A stretch of 64,000 nucleotides of DNA from Polyodon spathula (GCF_017654505.1 NC_054538.1:24794283-24858282), one strand, 5' to 3'; counted from the first letter of the stretch, positions 22,931 through 36,606 are shown. Made by a program: numbers and translations. The notes: a model not told the origin generated them from the letters alone.

Positions 22931-22935
22931 AATGA

Positions 22936-23445
22936 CTCACACATATTGGGGCTGATGTAAGGATAGGCGTAGTGCAAACAATTGTGGCTGCAAAATCCAA
23001 ATTGCCTAGCAGCAAAGGAATTATTTTGCACTAAGCTTAAGAACAATACAAATTACTCATCACACACAAATAATGAGCTGCAATCATGATAATGAGGGTC
23101 TCAATGAGCGTCGCCTGTGCATCGGGCTAATTAGCGGCCCCACTTACAGCCTAGATGTGTGTTGAATTAAGAGTACAGAGTAGGCACTGCATGAGATTTG
23201 TGGAGCATAAAATCAAACAAAACAAAAAATATGTCAGAAGAAGGGCAGCAAAGTCTTCTTGGTGCACAGAAAAGAAAAGAAAAGAAAAGGCCTCTGGGGA
23301 GGAGCTGAGAGTTCTTACTGTTGACATTGAGTTATTTGGAAAAGCCTTAGCCAACATCAGTGATGCTACTAAAGAGGCCATATGGCCCTCTATAGAGGAG
23401 GAAGTCAATGTTGTCTGTGTTACCAGGATGACAACCAGGTGATGA
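22936..23445 (+). pseudogene. Possible PIF/Harbinger-type remnant
   Basis: 22936-23150 has a style seen in fish Harbinger non-coding ends (ggggctgatgtaagg, caaataatgagctgcaa, gggctaattagcggcccc). The plus frame at 23227-23440 gives a short charged segment, RRAAKSSWCTEKKRKEK, then ELFGKALANISDATKEAIW. This may be the worn tail of a MYB/SANT-like accessory protein. I recognise no DDE motif. The assignment is weak. Confidence 0.25.
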
Positions 23446-24783
23446 AAATATGAAATTCAGCTATTAGGATGATCTGCGGAGTGAGACGATAACGTGTTAG
23501 CACCTCATCCTCCAGCATCCAAAACAAAGTGACCCTGGGTTTGAATATGCAGAGTCTTCTCTGTCTTGCCCTTCTTCTCCAAAGGTGTTTCTGCCTGCCC
23601 TCAACAAGAGTCAAGCATCACTGCATCAGAAAGTGTCCACACCAGACCATCCTGAGGCCAATGACAGGTCTCTGAAGGTGTGTGGTTTTGTACAGCTCTT
23701 AATTACTCGCTTCTACAGTGGCTTACACCTTGTAAGAGGTCACCTTCCATTGCAATGGTCTTTAGTTTATAAATAGTCATTGTATACAATCATGATGATT
23801 GTTCTCATGGAAATACTGTAGTGAACTTAGTCCAGACACCATAATTATGACTTGACTGTAAAAATAATAAATACATTACAATATTTGTGGATGTACAGAT
23901 TTATTAAACAACAATGCACACCTTTGTTTCAAGGTTGAGTCATCAAGACAATGTTTATTTAGAACAGTTAATACATAGGGACCTTAGAGGGTGTGCTAAG
24001 ATGTGTCAACTATATCTTGCACATACTCTTCTGGGTCATTACATATGTGGTGTTATTATCAGATCTGTATAGTGTTGATTTTTTTCCTAGTAACAATATC
24101 AGTCAACATGGCAGCCTGCAGTTAGCAAAAAAATGTTTTTTGAGGACAGGACAACTAACAGGAAACATTTTTAAGCAGCTGATAAGACAAGCATTCTAAG
24201 TGGTGCTCAGACATGGGAATGTTTAGATTTGGAACAGCATGGGTAGGCAACCTTGGCTATTCCAGTCCATTTCTTTACATGACTTTATTTCAAATAGATC
24301 AGTTATTATTAATTTGATCTTCAGCAGTGTCAAGTAAATAATTAAAGAACAAAATCATGCAATAAAATAGAAAGGAAGAACCAAGGATGCCTACCCCTGA
24401 GCTACGGTAGAAGGGGTGCTGTACATGTTTCTGTACATAGGGTAACTCCTAGCAGCAAATCAGTGAACAGACTGAGAGATAATATACAATGTTTCAGGTG
24501 GTTTCCATTAAATCTGCTATATTAGAAATGTACCATATTCTAATGTATTTTTTATTGTATCATACATTTACAACGACTGTTGGCACCCAGAATGGATTTT
24601 TGTTCTAGAATGTTGATGTTATCATGCTGTCATCGTACTATACTTTTCTAGATTTTGGAAATGCATGTTCAAAGCATAACAGAAATACTTGTCCTTATAT
24701 CCTGTAATCCTGCTGCAAGTCTTGTGTTGAGAAATGATTATCACTCAATGTCAGAACAAATCACGCGAGGGCCAATGAAACTT

Positions 24784-24784
<1 letters not shown>
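23446..24784. other. Intergenic DNA, no gene seen
   Basis: No coding signal recognised; AT-rich in its right half. Confidence 0.35.

Positions 24785-24850
<66 letters not shown>
24785..24850. repeat. (TA)n microsatellite abutting an LTR
   Basis: The TA tract ends exactly where the TGTGACAG start of the solo LTR begins. Confidence 0.95.
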
Positions 24851-24853
<3 letters not shown>

Positions 24854-25313
24854 GACAGAATAGGGGGGAGAAAGGAGAAAAATTGTAGTCCGAAGAGGAC
24901 TACAAACCCTAGAATGACACAGGAGAGACCCAGGATGGGGTTCACCTGGCTCCAGCCTGTTATGATTATCACCTGTTTGCAATTAGCAGACAGGTATTTA
25001 AACCAGAATAAATGTTTGTTCTAGGCAGTCTCAAGTCTGAGTGAAATGAGGCTGTCACAGTGAAGAATTAGTAAAAAATGGTACTGTGTGAACCTTTGTT
25101 GTTCGGTGTGTGTTTAAATTTATTTTATAGTTCAAAACTGGTAAACAGCTTTGTATCGTTTAGCTTAGCTGTTGGAGTTAGGTTTTTGTTTCTGTTTTAT
25201 TTCTTTTTGTTATTGTAAATAATAAAAAAGTTTGCAAACATGCTAAAATATTCAAATTTTGTGTCTGGGTCCTGCATTTAAAAGGGCAAACAAACCAGAG
25301 TGAATCATTGACA
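24851..25313 (+). mobile_element. Solo LTR (family B)
   Basis: 463 bp beginning TGTGACAG and ending ATTGACA (TG...CA). Inside are a TATA-like tatttaaa near 24992 and aataaa near 25006 and 25218. The tail ggtcctgcatttaaaagggc is shared in form with the LTRs at 42056 and 43324. No internal region is present, so it is a recombination remnant. The left flank is (TA)n, so a target-site duplication cannot be judged. Confidence 0.75.

Positions 25314-25315
<2 letters not shown>

Positions 25316-25382
<67 letters not shown>
25316..25382. repeat. (AG)n microsatellite
   Basis: About 66 bp of uninterrupted AG repeats, three bases after the solo LTR. Confidence 0.97.
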
Positions 25383-25385
<3 letters not shown>

Positions 25386-26090
25386 AAAACAAATGACAAC
25401 CAGTGAAAGGACACAGAACTACATCAGCGCTTTCCCACGATAGTCAAAAGTACATTGTTAGTAATTTCTTTCCTTTCTAATTTGTAAAGATATAAAATAT
25501 AAATGCAATATACAAGTTGATATACATACCTCCAGACTGTGGCTGTTAATGACTGAAATCTCAAAAATGAACTTATCAAAATAGAAATGGACAGGGACAA
25601 GGATTTTTTTTTTCAGGATTAATGGTGCTGCAGTCATAGCATGCTACCTTTATTTTTGTTGTAAATGTAGCCAATGTCTTGGCAGAAGTTCTGGGAACCT
25701 TGTTATTTTTTTCAGTCTTCCACTGTGCACTGAAGGATCAAATGACTGAAGTAACTACAACTATCAGCTCTTTATTTCTAAATGTATTATTCTACATATT
25801 ACAATAAATGCTTCAATCAACCTTTTTTTCTATAAATAGACACAGCATCCTGCAGGTGTGGCTTTGATCCCAAAGCCTGGAACACCTTTTTGTCCCCCCA
25901 CAAGGGATGCATGTCAAAGATATACAGCAGCCGTTGTGCCATAACATACATATGTACCTAATCATACTTCAACCATTTCTTTTTTTTTTTCTTTTTACCA
26001 TATTGTCCTCAAGCCCTTGTAACAGGTAAGTTTTGGGTTGAACCCATACTCGGGTTTGGAACCAGCCCTGGATTTTACATAATCACATAA
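25383..26090. other. Intergenic DNA, no gene seen
   Basis: AT-rich; no features recognised. Confidence 0.4.
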
Positions 26091-28777
26091 TCAGCTGAAA
26101 GATGTGGCAGAGGAAGCAGAAATGCGCTGTTAGTAAGACAAGCCGAGCGAGTGATGCCTCGCCAAGAATACAGACTCCCATAGCTCGGCTTAGGTAGGCT
26201 TAGAGGGAGCCCCACTTAAATTATGATAGAGAGAGAGATCCTGACCGATGAGCTCTCCTTTTGCCAAGGATGGAGCTTGGTCGAAGGTAGCGTTCCTGAG
26301 TATCTAAAAACACATCAAAGTTGCTCTGCTTGGCAGGCACCTCTTGGGGCAATAGGAATAGCATAGGGCTGAAAGGAGAATAGTAAAGGATTCCTTGACT
26401 GGTCTGGTGCTGCCCTCACATGAGGTGAGGTGGGGCCTCTGAAGCTGGAAAAAGACTCCCGCAGGGAATATGCAACAGAGAGATGGGTTAGTCTGGTATT
26501 GGGCACTGAGAGCTTAAAGAGGACCACTTCCCTAGCGAAGGAAGGACAGCACCTCACATGGGGAGGTAGAAAAGTGCATGAGTGTGGCCAGGGGTCCCCT
26601 CTGACTCACTCGGTGAGAAACCCCCTAGAGCAAGGACGAGGTATCGTAGCAACCTGAGGTATCGCAGAGACCCTCACCATGAGACAAACAATAGAGTTGT
26701 GCCAGTGCATAACATAAAAAAAAACAGCTGGAAAAGATAGGAACAGGAAGGGACATACAAGACAAATTGGAGAGGTTAATATAGTATTAGTGTGGTATGG
26801 TTATGTGATTACCTGTCGCTCAGTGGAGAGGAAAAAACCCTTCCTAGAAGGGGAAAACATTTGGTGGTCCTGGCAGTCAGTTAGCCCCCACTCCAGACAT
26901 GCTAGCCAATCTCTGATGGCTATTTCTATATTGGTAAGGGATGAACAGTTATATGAATTGACTGCTTCAGAGGACCAGCACCCCATGCTCCTCGACCAGA
27001 TGGAGATCGATGTTGGCTCTGGCTGAGAAAGTAGCTGCTCGTTCCGAAATGATTGGGGAGAAAGCCGACTCTGGAGACAAGAGTGGTGAGATCATCCTAT
27101 GTGTTAGTTAATACGGAGTCGATCAGCGGTTTGTTATTATCATGTCTGCTTGGAATGGAAAAGGTGAACTCACATTCAGAGATTAGGGTTTCATAACTCC
27201 AGTCATTTTCCTAATAGTGGATAATACTTAACTCATAATCAAGACAGATTTCCAGTCTCTTACCACGTCTCTCACCATGTATTAATGCATTTGAAAGGAT
27301 GACCGGACATACAACTAGATTGGTGAGGAAGTCAAGCAGAAATGGCTGCCACGATCTGAGTATTGAAGGCAAGCTGGAGATTTAAACGGTAAACTAAAGC
27401 AACTTTTGCCTGCTGCAACAGTGAGCAGATCTGAAGAGGGAGCCGAGATCTGCTGTAGTGAGGAGTGATTAAGAGTAGAGGGCGTGATCTGCTGAACAGT
27501 GCAGGGCTCTGATGAAGTAAATGATGGAGTGCTGTCAGTAGTGTGCAGTGGCCCAGCTGTAGAAAGCAGAGATCTGCTGAAGCAGTTATCTGCACTACTG
27601 AATGGTGGACTGCCATCGATAGTGTGCAGTGGCCTCTGTAGAGTGCAGAGATCTGCTAAATGGTTTCCATATCTGACATGTGTCTCACATCGAATGAAAT
27701 ATTAACTTCTGAAGTAAAATTCATCCTGATTTGAAAGCCTGCAGATGTTGGCTCGCGAACCAGTGAGAATGTGGTTAAAGTCGACTGAATCAGGGGAAGA
27801 CCGATCGACAAAATGTTTATCTACTGCTGAGATTGGCTTTAGCGGAGAATGTTTATAGTACTTACAGAACATAGTACCCCTGTATCTAACAGAACTCAAT
27901 AACGTAGAATAAATATTGAAATGGCCCAGTAAGAATAGCAGGTACTTTTTTTAATAGAAATTAGGTATCCAAGGTTGCTGAGTTTAAGTTATTGTGAATG
28001 TGTGATGATACATTTTGAAAATATCTTCAGTCAGTTCAGTTCAGTAGCAGTGAAACTGGAAGTGTACAGGATGGGAAAATCCAGTACAAATAGCAGTGTG
28101 AAGCATGTTTGCAAAAACAACAACCATTTCTTTTAGTATTTGCAAACACTAAATTAGAACTGTACTTGAAAATGTTCCGTTTCAGAATCTAGCCCTTAAT
28201 GGTGCAACAGTATCAAAAGTAGAAACCATATGTGGTCGGTGGACTTGAATTCTAACAATGGATGCATGCTATGATCCATTGAGGTCAGTTAATGCCAGGC
28301 TGTAAGTGGGAACGTCAGCTGTGGGGACCGGAAGTGCTAAGCCAAGATGGCAACCATGACTGGAGTGCCAATACTGGGCTTAATAGAGATTGCTGAAGCG
28401 TTGGAAGCGACCTGTTTGTCCATATTGGTGAGCCGTGTATTAATTGAAGCAATTGAGACAGTGAAGGGGTGAATGAGGGACTTCATGTCCTTGAAATGTT
28501 GTTCATGAAGCTGGAAGGTGGGACTTGTTTTCTTTGTGTCTCCTGGTTGCTGTGCTGGGAGGAGATGGTGACCATGACTGGAGAGAAGGCTCGGTGCTGC
28601 CGCATGTCCTGAAGCTCTGGTCGAGCGAGTTTGCAGAAGTGTGCTTGAGAAGCAGGCAGCATGGTGTAGCATTTATAAAATCTACAACAAATATTGAACA
28701 ATGCCATACTATCACTTCCAGCCAGGGTGTTGATATTGTTGTCGTGCAAGGTTTTTCTAAAGTTATGAGTGGCCAAT
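26091..28777. repeat. GC-richer, purine-rich region of uncertain origin
   Basis: This 2.7-kb block differs in composition from its surroundings and has many short open frames on both strands without recognisable domains. Word families recur: cagtggcc / agatctgctga at 27540-27660 and gaccatgactggag at 28342-28362 and 28569-28583. The minus frame at 28672-28337 has a mildly coiled-coil-like stretch (SINTRLTNMDKQVASNASAI) that could be a worn LINE ORF1; this is only a suggestion. I read the block as one or more old unclassified repeats. Confidence 0.3.
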
Positions 28778-29360
28778 TGTCACAAAGATGGCTGCAGTGG
28801 GTGATGTCAGACCAGACCAGGAACCAGGAAATAAACAACAGAGAAGTGGGGTTTGGTGCAGCTGAGCGATTGTTCTTGCTCAGTATTTATTAACGAAACA
28901 GACAGAAAATAAAAGGTTGAAAGACAAACAAGACACAGGACACAGCACTCATAGCCAAAACAAAAAAAGACAAACAAAAAGGACTATACAGAAAAAACAC
29001 GGTGAGCTTGTATTTTAACTGTTATTATCTCCAATCCCATTCTTCACTCACCGAACACCCAAACCCGAGTGAGTGAAAACATGCAGCTTTTATGCAGCTG
29101 TACCGAGACTCAATCATTCAATTGGAGTCTCGGTATAACTGCACCTGAATTAATAAAGTGAAATTCCCCATGCTCTCATACTATTACATTTTACCTGCAC
29201 ATGAATTGCTGTGCAATCCTCATGCCTAAATAGAAATATACATTTTAAATAACTCGTGTTCCACAGACCCATTTATATCCTGTATACCAATGACTATACA
29301 CCAACATTAACACACAACACGTAACATATAACACAAATAAACAACAATTTTTTTGCCACA
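28778..29360 (-). mobile_element. Solo LTR (family C), copy 1
   Basis: 583 bp, plus-strand ends TGTCACA...TGCCACA, so the element reads TGTGGCA...TGTGACA on the minus strand. It is flanked by ccaat (28773-28777) and acaat (29361-29365), a 4/5 match consistent with a 5-bp target-site duplication. It shares most of its length with the 49462-50090 solo LTR, including accgaacacccaa, gtgctgtgcaatcctc and ccaatgactatacacca. No coding sequence. Confidence 0.8.
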
Positions 29361-29669
29361 ACAATCCTTATAAAATAGATGCTCCGGAGGCTAAGCCTGC
29401 TGGCGGGAGCATTTTGATCTCTATAATGCCAGGGAACCAGGTCTGGTTACTTGGAGAAGTCTGCATTAGAAGTAGACTGTATTGAGTTTCTATCGGAGAA
29501 ATGAATGAGATATTGTTGAGGAGATTCAGGCAGAGAAGTTTCCTGATCTGAATTGGAGTTGGAGTTGGTTCATGCTGAAAATTAAAGTTTTAAATTTTTC
29601 GCAGAGAACGGGGCGCAGCGTATACAAGAAAGCGAAACACTAAACAGAGAAGGAGGGTGAGATTGAGAT
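29361..29669. other. Repeat-like spacer
   Basis: Sequence between the solo LTR and the piggyBac-like element. It contains a tggcgggagcattttgatct segment of repeat-like style; no gene. Confidence 0.35.
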
Positions 29670-30863
29670 TTAACATTAGAACTGTCGGATTTTCAAATTA
29701 CCTAGAACTGCCAGGTAGATCACTTTGACCGATACATTTTTATACTGCTTCGTTATGAAAATGAAAGACACACTATCGGATGCAACTGAAAAGTTTTATT
29801 CATGAACATCATATCTAACATTTGCAGAGTAGAAAAACTGTATTTAAATGGAAAATTAAACATAAAATGTAAATTTTTAAAATGAGTACATATACAGCAT
29901 GACTACAAACAGTGAAAAAATATAATAAAATACACATTTCAAAAGAAATGGGTACCAGTATGTACATATACCTGTATACAGGTGTAAACGGGTATATGAA
30001 CAAAAAAAACCTATAAAACTGAAATCATTGTTTCTAATACTACATAAAAATAAAATATAACACTACTTCCGGTATGATGGTTGCATTGTACTCTACGGAG
30101 GAGCGTACACATCTGCCAGCTGACTGTGCCTGCATCCAGGAGCTGTGTTGTAAACACAGACTCAGTTCCATTGAAAACTATTGTGTAAACATATGTAAAC
30201 TGGTACATACAAACATGTAAAACCGATTTTTTTTTCTAAAAGTAACATATAAAAAAAAATAATATATAAAATATTAGGTATAGAAGTTGTTATTCTACCT
30301 ATCATTTCAGTTTGCTGTATGCATCTGAGTGCAGCTTGCCATGTTCTAATCAAAATGACTACTTTCAAGATTAAGTATTTCCTTCTGATATATTCCCAGT
30401 TGCATTTGTGGAACAAAATGGAGGATTTTTGTCTCCCAGGTACATTGAAAAATAAGCTACTAGACTTTCAGTGAGTTGGCATCTTAACAAATCCACAATC
30501 ATAGCAATCTCTGTCTTGTAGTCAGTCTACAAACAAAGGCTTAAAAAAAACATGTGTGTTAAGAAGAGGAGGCGTGTCTTGTTTGCTGCATTTACAAAAA
30601 TAATAGAATATCTTGCATTATATTAAAAAAGGGCATGCATTGTAATGCATGGGTCACATTGACCCACGTGGCGGTTCTAGGTAAAACTGTTTATAACTTG
30701 ATCATTTTTGCGATTTTGGCTATAAAACATTGTCAGGATATTTAATTCATATATTCAGGAAAAGTAAAAAACGAACATACACATACGATTTAGAATGGAA
30801 GAGTAATTAACATTTTAAATGCAAAATGGGTCACAATTACCCGCATAGCAGTTCTAGTGTTAA
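29670..30863. mobile_element. piggyBac-like non-autonomous element with TTAA duplications
   Basis: Bounded by TTAA at 29670-29673 and 30860-30863. The termini are inverted: left CATTAGAACTGTC, right GCAGTTCTAGTG. Each end carries a second internal copy: left cctagaactgcc near 29700, right gtggcggttctagg near 30668-30682. The 1.19-kb interior has no recognisable transposase. The TTAA target and TIR style are those of piggyBac; the doubled subterminal motif could be the transposase-binding arrangement. Confidence 0.75.
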
Positions 30864-33800
30864 ATAGAGGTTAATAATGATGATAGCATTAATTAATTAA
30901 GTAATTGCCGCCCAGCTACTGGCCCCTGAATTCTGTCCTAAGAATAACATTTAAGAAAAACAAGTTGTCTTCTCTTTGGTTACTTTTTTTTTAAATAAAC
31001 AGGTGCAAAAATGCATTAGAAACCTGGCTCTATGGTATATGCTAATCCTGCAATGAGTTCCTTACTTGATTATTTCTTTGTGGTTTTGTTTTGGCTTTCC
31101 TGCAGATAATCACAACTGCAGCTGTGGAAAAATGTGACCCCACAGTTCCACTTAAATTTAAATCCAAACAAAGCAAATCCTCTTTGAAATGAAATACATT
31201 AATCTCTGTATTTTTTGCCAGGCAATCAAAACTGACAGGTTTCATATTCTGTCCTTTATTCTTTATTGTCTGGTGTTTTATTTCTGGCCTGAGCTTGTAA
31301 TTAAACGCTGAAGTTTGAGTTTAGCTTATAAAGGTGATCTCCAAACCAGTCACCAGATTAAAGCCTGATATAGTCACGTCTACTAGAAATCTTACTTATT
31401 AAACATAATTAACCTGTTGTATGCCTTCACTGAAAATAAGTGTTAAAGAAGGATCATAAAATTATATTTCCAGTAAATTTTACCCTAAATGTATTATATT
31501 CTCAAACATTATGGTAAATGTGAGTTTGGTATTTACTTTTTTTAAGATTTATGAAGAAAAATGTAATCAGTGCTTCTTTTTTAATGCTGCTGTTCCGTGC
31601 CCCAGCATTTCAATATGTCACATAAAGGAAGGCTGAGAAAACATTTTAGCCATAGAAAAGCAGCAATTAGTTACTGGGAGGAGAAAGCATGCAGTGGCTT
31701 CTGGGAGTTGTTTTAAAGAAGGGGGTTGACAGCAGTGCTCCAGGTCCTGCAGTTGATGGGCTATTTTTGGGCCTAGTATTATTGCTTTTTTTTTTATAGC
31801 TATCAGGAAGTGATCGTCCACATGTGGCAATCCTGCACCATACTGTGAAGATGCCTACTTCAGAAAATACTTTAAGAATCCCTCTTGTCAATTGATCTTT
31901 CTCCATCTACAAAAAAGAGGTCTCTACAACAAAGAATGCTGATGTGTTAAAACTTGGGCTGGGCAGATACTCAGCTTTTCTGTCTGCAAGTATTAAACGA
32001 ACCCAAACAAGCCCTTTATAAAATGTGGTAATTTCACACTTGTTTGAAATCATCTATACAATTGAGTACAAATCAATGACAATTAACTTAATTTTCATTT
32101 CACCCGGGGGATTAAATAAAAGGTTAACTCATGCCCAGGACAACAATCCCACAATTCATTGCAGATATGATACATTTCTGTGGAAACACGCATATCAAAA
32201 AGATGAAACAAAGATAAAATATGAGTGCTTTTTGTTCAAAATTAAATCACACTGTTGATTGTTATAGATTGATATTCAATAATTGTGTAGACAAGCACAC
32301 ATGAGGGAATGTTTTGTTTTGTATTGTGTAATAACAAGTTTTTTTTAAAATTTTTTTTAATTATCTTTCATAGCTAACAACTAAAAACATGGTATTTTCC
32401 AAGTACCTGCACAGCATACTCCAAACCACAAAGGCGCATCCAACAAATGCTTACCAATATTAATGATGGTAACACAAACTTGAATGTAAACTGGTTTTAA
32501 ATTATAACCTTTTTGTTGTATTTAATGAAAATATTTTACTCCCAGTCTAGGTATTTAATGAAAATATTTTACTCCCAGTCTAGACAATGTTTACCCTTTT
32601 TTCAACATAAATGATACCTCATTATAATTAGAGTGTTTGTTAGTTTCAAAGTGCAGAACTTTATAAACAAATTTGTGGTGTTTAGCTCTTCTATACACAT
32701 TAAACTAAATAATTGACTATATGTTGCACTAATGTGATAACTATACAGGCATTGCCTTGTAAGTGTAATAGATAAACAAGTTAATCGTTTCCTGTAGTAC
32801 TAAGATATATTTTTATATACAGCAAAATGAATTACACAGGCTTCTAAAGAGTTAGCCTTTTTATGTAAAACAGTGTGTAACCATTTTCCCAGTTTCTTTA
32901 GTGCCAGAGGGATCACACTATATATTTCATACATGAAGAAACTACAATGTTCAAGTTTAAAATAATACCTATTCATCAGAAAAGATCATATCATTACCAT
33001 GCCACGCTTTATAACGGTTCATGTTCTCTTGCAGTGCATATTATATAACTATGGTAAATGTCTTTGATTAACCTTGTAATATGCAGTGAAAGCAATCCTA
33101 ATAGCCCAGCCAATCTAGCTGATTATTTGGCTCAACCCAAAACAAATTGCAACAGAATTTTTTCCATTTGAATTTTTGAATGCTGTGTAGTGATGGGTCG
33201 AGAGTGAACGGATTCCTCTCTATAAGAAAACTGTGGAGTTTCTTGGGTGTCCTTTACATCTCATACTTGTTTTGTTTTTGTTGTGTCTTTGTGTTGTTCA
33301 CTTGTGCTGTATATTACATCAATGAAATTCTGCATGGCACCATTGGCTTCTGCACATGCTGGCATGGAAAGGCACCACACCAGGTGTTGAGTCTCCGCCA
33401 TTCCCCGGCCCCTCATTAAGCAACCACTTGGGGTCCCAAGTTATATATACCCTACCCAGCATGCCCTTTGTCTTGGAGCATCTGGTAGTCTAAATGTTTA
33501 TATGTATTTCTGGTATATAACTGGTCATATATGCCTTATAAAAACAAGTTGCTGATCATACAATTGCAACATTTGAAAAACAAATTTTGCCCTCTAGTAC
33601 TTTAACATTAGAGCTACATTTAAACCTCACAGTAAGATCTTGTCCACAGCTGTGTCTAAAATAAATCATGCACATATGTTAGAAAAACACTCTGCTCAAA
33701 TGGTTTGCTTTTGTACCAGGAGATGGGATTCTAAACTATATATCATGTTGCTTCCATGTACAACCTAGAAGTCAGCAAAAGACATTAAAGCCATTAAATC

Positions 33801-34719
33801 TGATGACATACTGTGACAGAAAAATGCAGTCTCCCCAATCTTGAAACCTGTATTTATTTAATTATCAATGTATTCTTAATTCACTATAAGTAATGAAGTG
33901 ATTACATTTGTAAGGCATGTGAGGTGTATTTTATTTTCTTGTCAGATAGATGGTTATTTTTTTAAGAGAAACCTTGTCATTTTACAATGCATTAACTTGT
34001 GAAATGTGAAAACATGAAGAGGTCTGGATTTATGCTAGGTGTGCAGTTTGAGGAGGCAGCAGTTTTCTCCACAGTGCAGTTAAACAATCTGCACAATTCA
34101 TTATGGCTCTGTTAAAACATCTGCATAGATATATGTGTGTGCATATGTGTTTATACCCATGTTATTCTTCTGCATACTGTGTCAGAGACCTCCTTATTAA
34201 ATTAAATCACCAGCTACTTGGTTAATGTTATCCTGCAAGCAGTTTGTGAGTGTGTTAAGTTTACTTTATACAGTAAAGTGTAGATTTATTGACATTAAGC
34301 AACTAAGGGCAGCGTAGTTCCTGTATAGCTGACTGAAGCAGTGTGGTAATATGCCAAGAAACTTTCAACCCTGTAAAATGGATCAGTGGCTTTTTTCTGC
34401 CCATCGATGCTAAATGTCTATGTGCCATCTATACTAATAGATATGCAAAGAAACATGTTTAAAAGTTCAATGTCTTCAGTGATCCTTAGCCTACACTTGA
34501 CAATCATTTGCAGAAGATGACCCCTCTAAACAGTTCAATGAATTTGGTAACAAGAAACCATGGGTACCGAAAGAGGGAACTATAGTGTACAATAATCTTT
34601 AATGCATATGGTAGTCCTTGTGAGGAAAGAGCTGTGGAAAGTTGGCTCAGTGCAGCTCTCTTCCCAAAAGAGCTGAAAAAAGGTAACCTGCTGTTTTTAT
34701 CTGTAAGGCTGTTACATTA

Positions 34720-34751
<32 letters not shown>

Positions 34752-36195
34752 AATCCTCATACTAGTTTTTACTACAACTCATATTCATCGCAGAATGTAG
34801 AATAGTAAAATAATAATAGATTGTTTCACTGTGATAGCACTCAATCTTAAATCAGTTATTTGTAAGTAGTATTTAGTACACTAGGGCACAAATATGAACT
34901 GTATACACTTAATATGTAAAACTAAATCTTGCTTCTGATTGGTTGATAGGAGGTTGAGTGGAATGAACTTGTTTCCAGCTGTATGTTGCCAAGTTGTCCA
35001 GATTGTTTAGTTCACACATTATGGTCTTAATTATAAAACATAAAAATAAAAGATACATACAGCAGGGACTTCAAAATTTGAAAGAGACAGCTACATTTTT
35101 TTAAAATTCCCATTATTAATTATTAATTTAAAACAACTGCATTATTTTGTTCCAAAATGTGGAAATCTAGCCTGTGTTTTGTGCTGCTGCTGTTAGCACG
35201 ATCTTTGCAATGTTTTATATTTATGGTATTGTCCAGAGGTTATTACCTTTAATAACTAATTGCTACTGTCTTGTGAACTCTATTTTGATGCTGCTAATTT
35301 TTTAAATGCTCTATATTGATTTCCAATTCCTGCAACTTTGCATCATCATCTACCAGCAAATGATTAATTGAACGTGACAGAAACTTACAGGAATATGGAA
35401 CGATTAACTGGAATCTACACGGATGTGACAATGAGCGGACGACCAGTCTTAAAAATGCCTGATATTAAACGAGCCAGTGGCACTGGAACCATTTTTAAAG
35501 TTGGGGTTGCTGAAAACCAATGAACAAAACTGTAACCCCTGTATATGATGGAAGCCATGCAAAGCCAAGCACCCCTACTTCCAGCTCCCCAGAAACAAGC
35601 TATAACATGTGATTTTTAAAGTGACAGACTGCACAGCATATACCTCCTAGAGCAGTTAGCTAGTCCACTGAAAAATATAGAAGCAAATAGTAAACTTAGT
35701 TTGAAAGGGGCATGATAGTGAATTTCACACTAGTTACCATATTCTTCTTAATCCCACACTACAAACATCCAAGAAGACTGTGCACCACATATTGATTGGT
35801 TTGAGAAACCTTGATACATATTTTCTCACTTTCCAAACCACATCAAAGTAATTAACTTAGTAATTGACTTAAGGCGTAATTTCGTGAGACCGAACAGGTT
35901 GAACAGAATTGGAAAATGTGATTTGGCAAAACCGTTCCACCTTCCTACCGTGGAATGCGCTCCACTTGTTGGGTTGAACAGACCGGTCTGCTTGGTGAGC
36001 AGTACTACATGGTGAAACATGGTGGCACCCCGCATGTCCAGTTTACCATCACATAGAATTTTAGGATTCAGACATAATTTAAAAAAATGAAATACATAAA
36101 CATAATGTAGGCTTCCTTTTTAATTCTATTTGTACAACTGCTTCATTCTTCACTACTAAACAAAAGCTTTAAAAAGAAGCAAATTTAATCATACA

Positions 36196-36199
<4 letters not shown>
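30864..36199. other. Intergenic DNA, no gene seen
   Basis: 5.3 kb with no recognised coding region or mobile element. It contains a 33-bp tandem duplication, a poly-A tract (34722-34743) and complex stretches at 31060-31330 and 32990-33180 that look unique. The short open frames at 33180-33419 and 35826-36035 have no domain I know. Confidence 0.4.
32518..32583. repeat. Perfect 33-bp tandem duplication
   Basis: Two identical units, each starting gtatttaatgaaaatatttt and ending cccagtctag, head to tail. Confidence 0.95.
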
Positions 36200-36271
<72 letters not shown>

Positions 36272-36280
36272 TATAATATA
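36200..36280. repeat. (CA)n-(TA)n compound microsatellite
   Basis: (CA)n at 36200-36233 followed by (TA)n at 36236-36263 and TA-rich sequence. Confidence 0.95.
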
Positions 36281-36603
36281 TCTTATTTCTTATTTATAAA
36301 CAATTTTAAAAATAGTGCCGTCTTTTGTGTTTTAGTCCCTGCAGTTTGTATTGTCTTGCACTACTTAATACAAATGTCACAAGTAAACATGTTGCTTTTA
36401 TAGTGGTTATATTGGGTAGCAAAGTAAGGGTAAGTTAAAAACACAGAGATTAGTATATTTTACAAGATATGCTGTTGAGGTGTTCTAGAAATATTGACAT
36501 GTCTGATGTAAACTAAGCAGATGTACCATATTATTGCACAGCAGGACCAAGGCAGTGACTTCCAAATGCATGGCTGCTGTTAAATCAATAGGAATCAAAA
36601 GCA

Positions 36604-36606
<3 letters not shown>

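Noticed and set aside
33180..33419. 79-codon hydrophobic frame as a small membrane protein
   Set aside because: T-rich sequence makes Phe/Leu/Val-rich frames by chance; no promoter, splice or homology signal seen.
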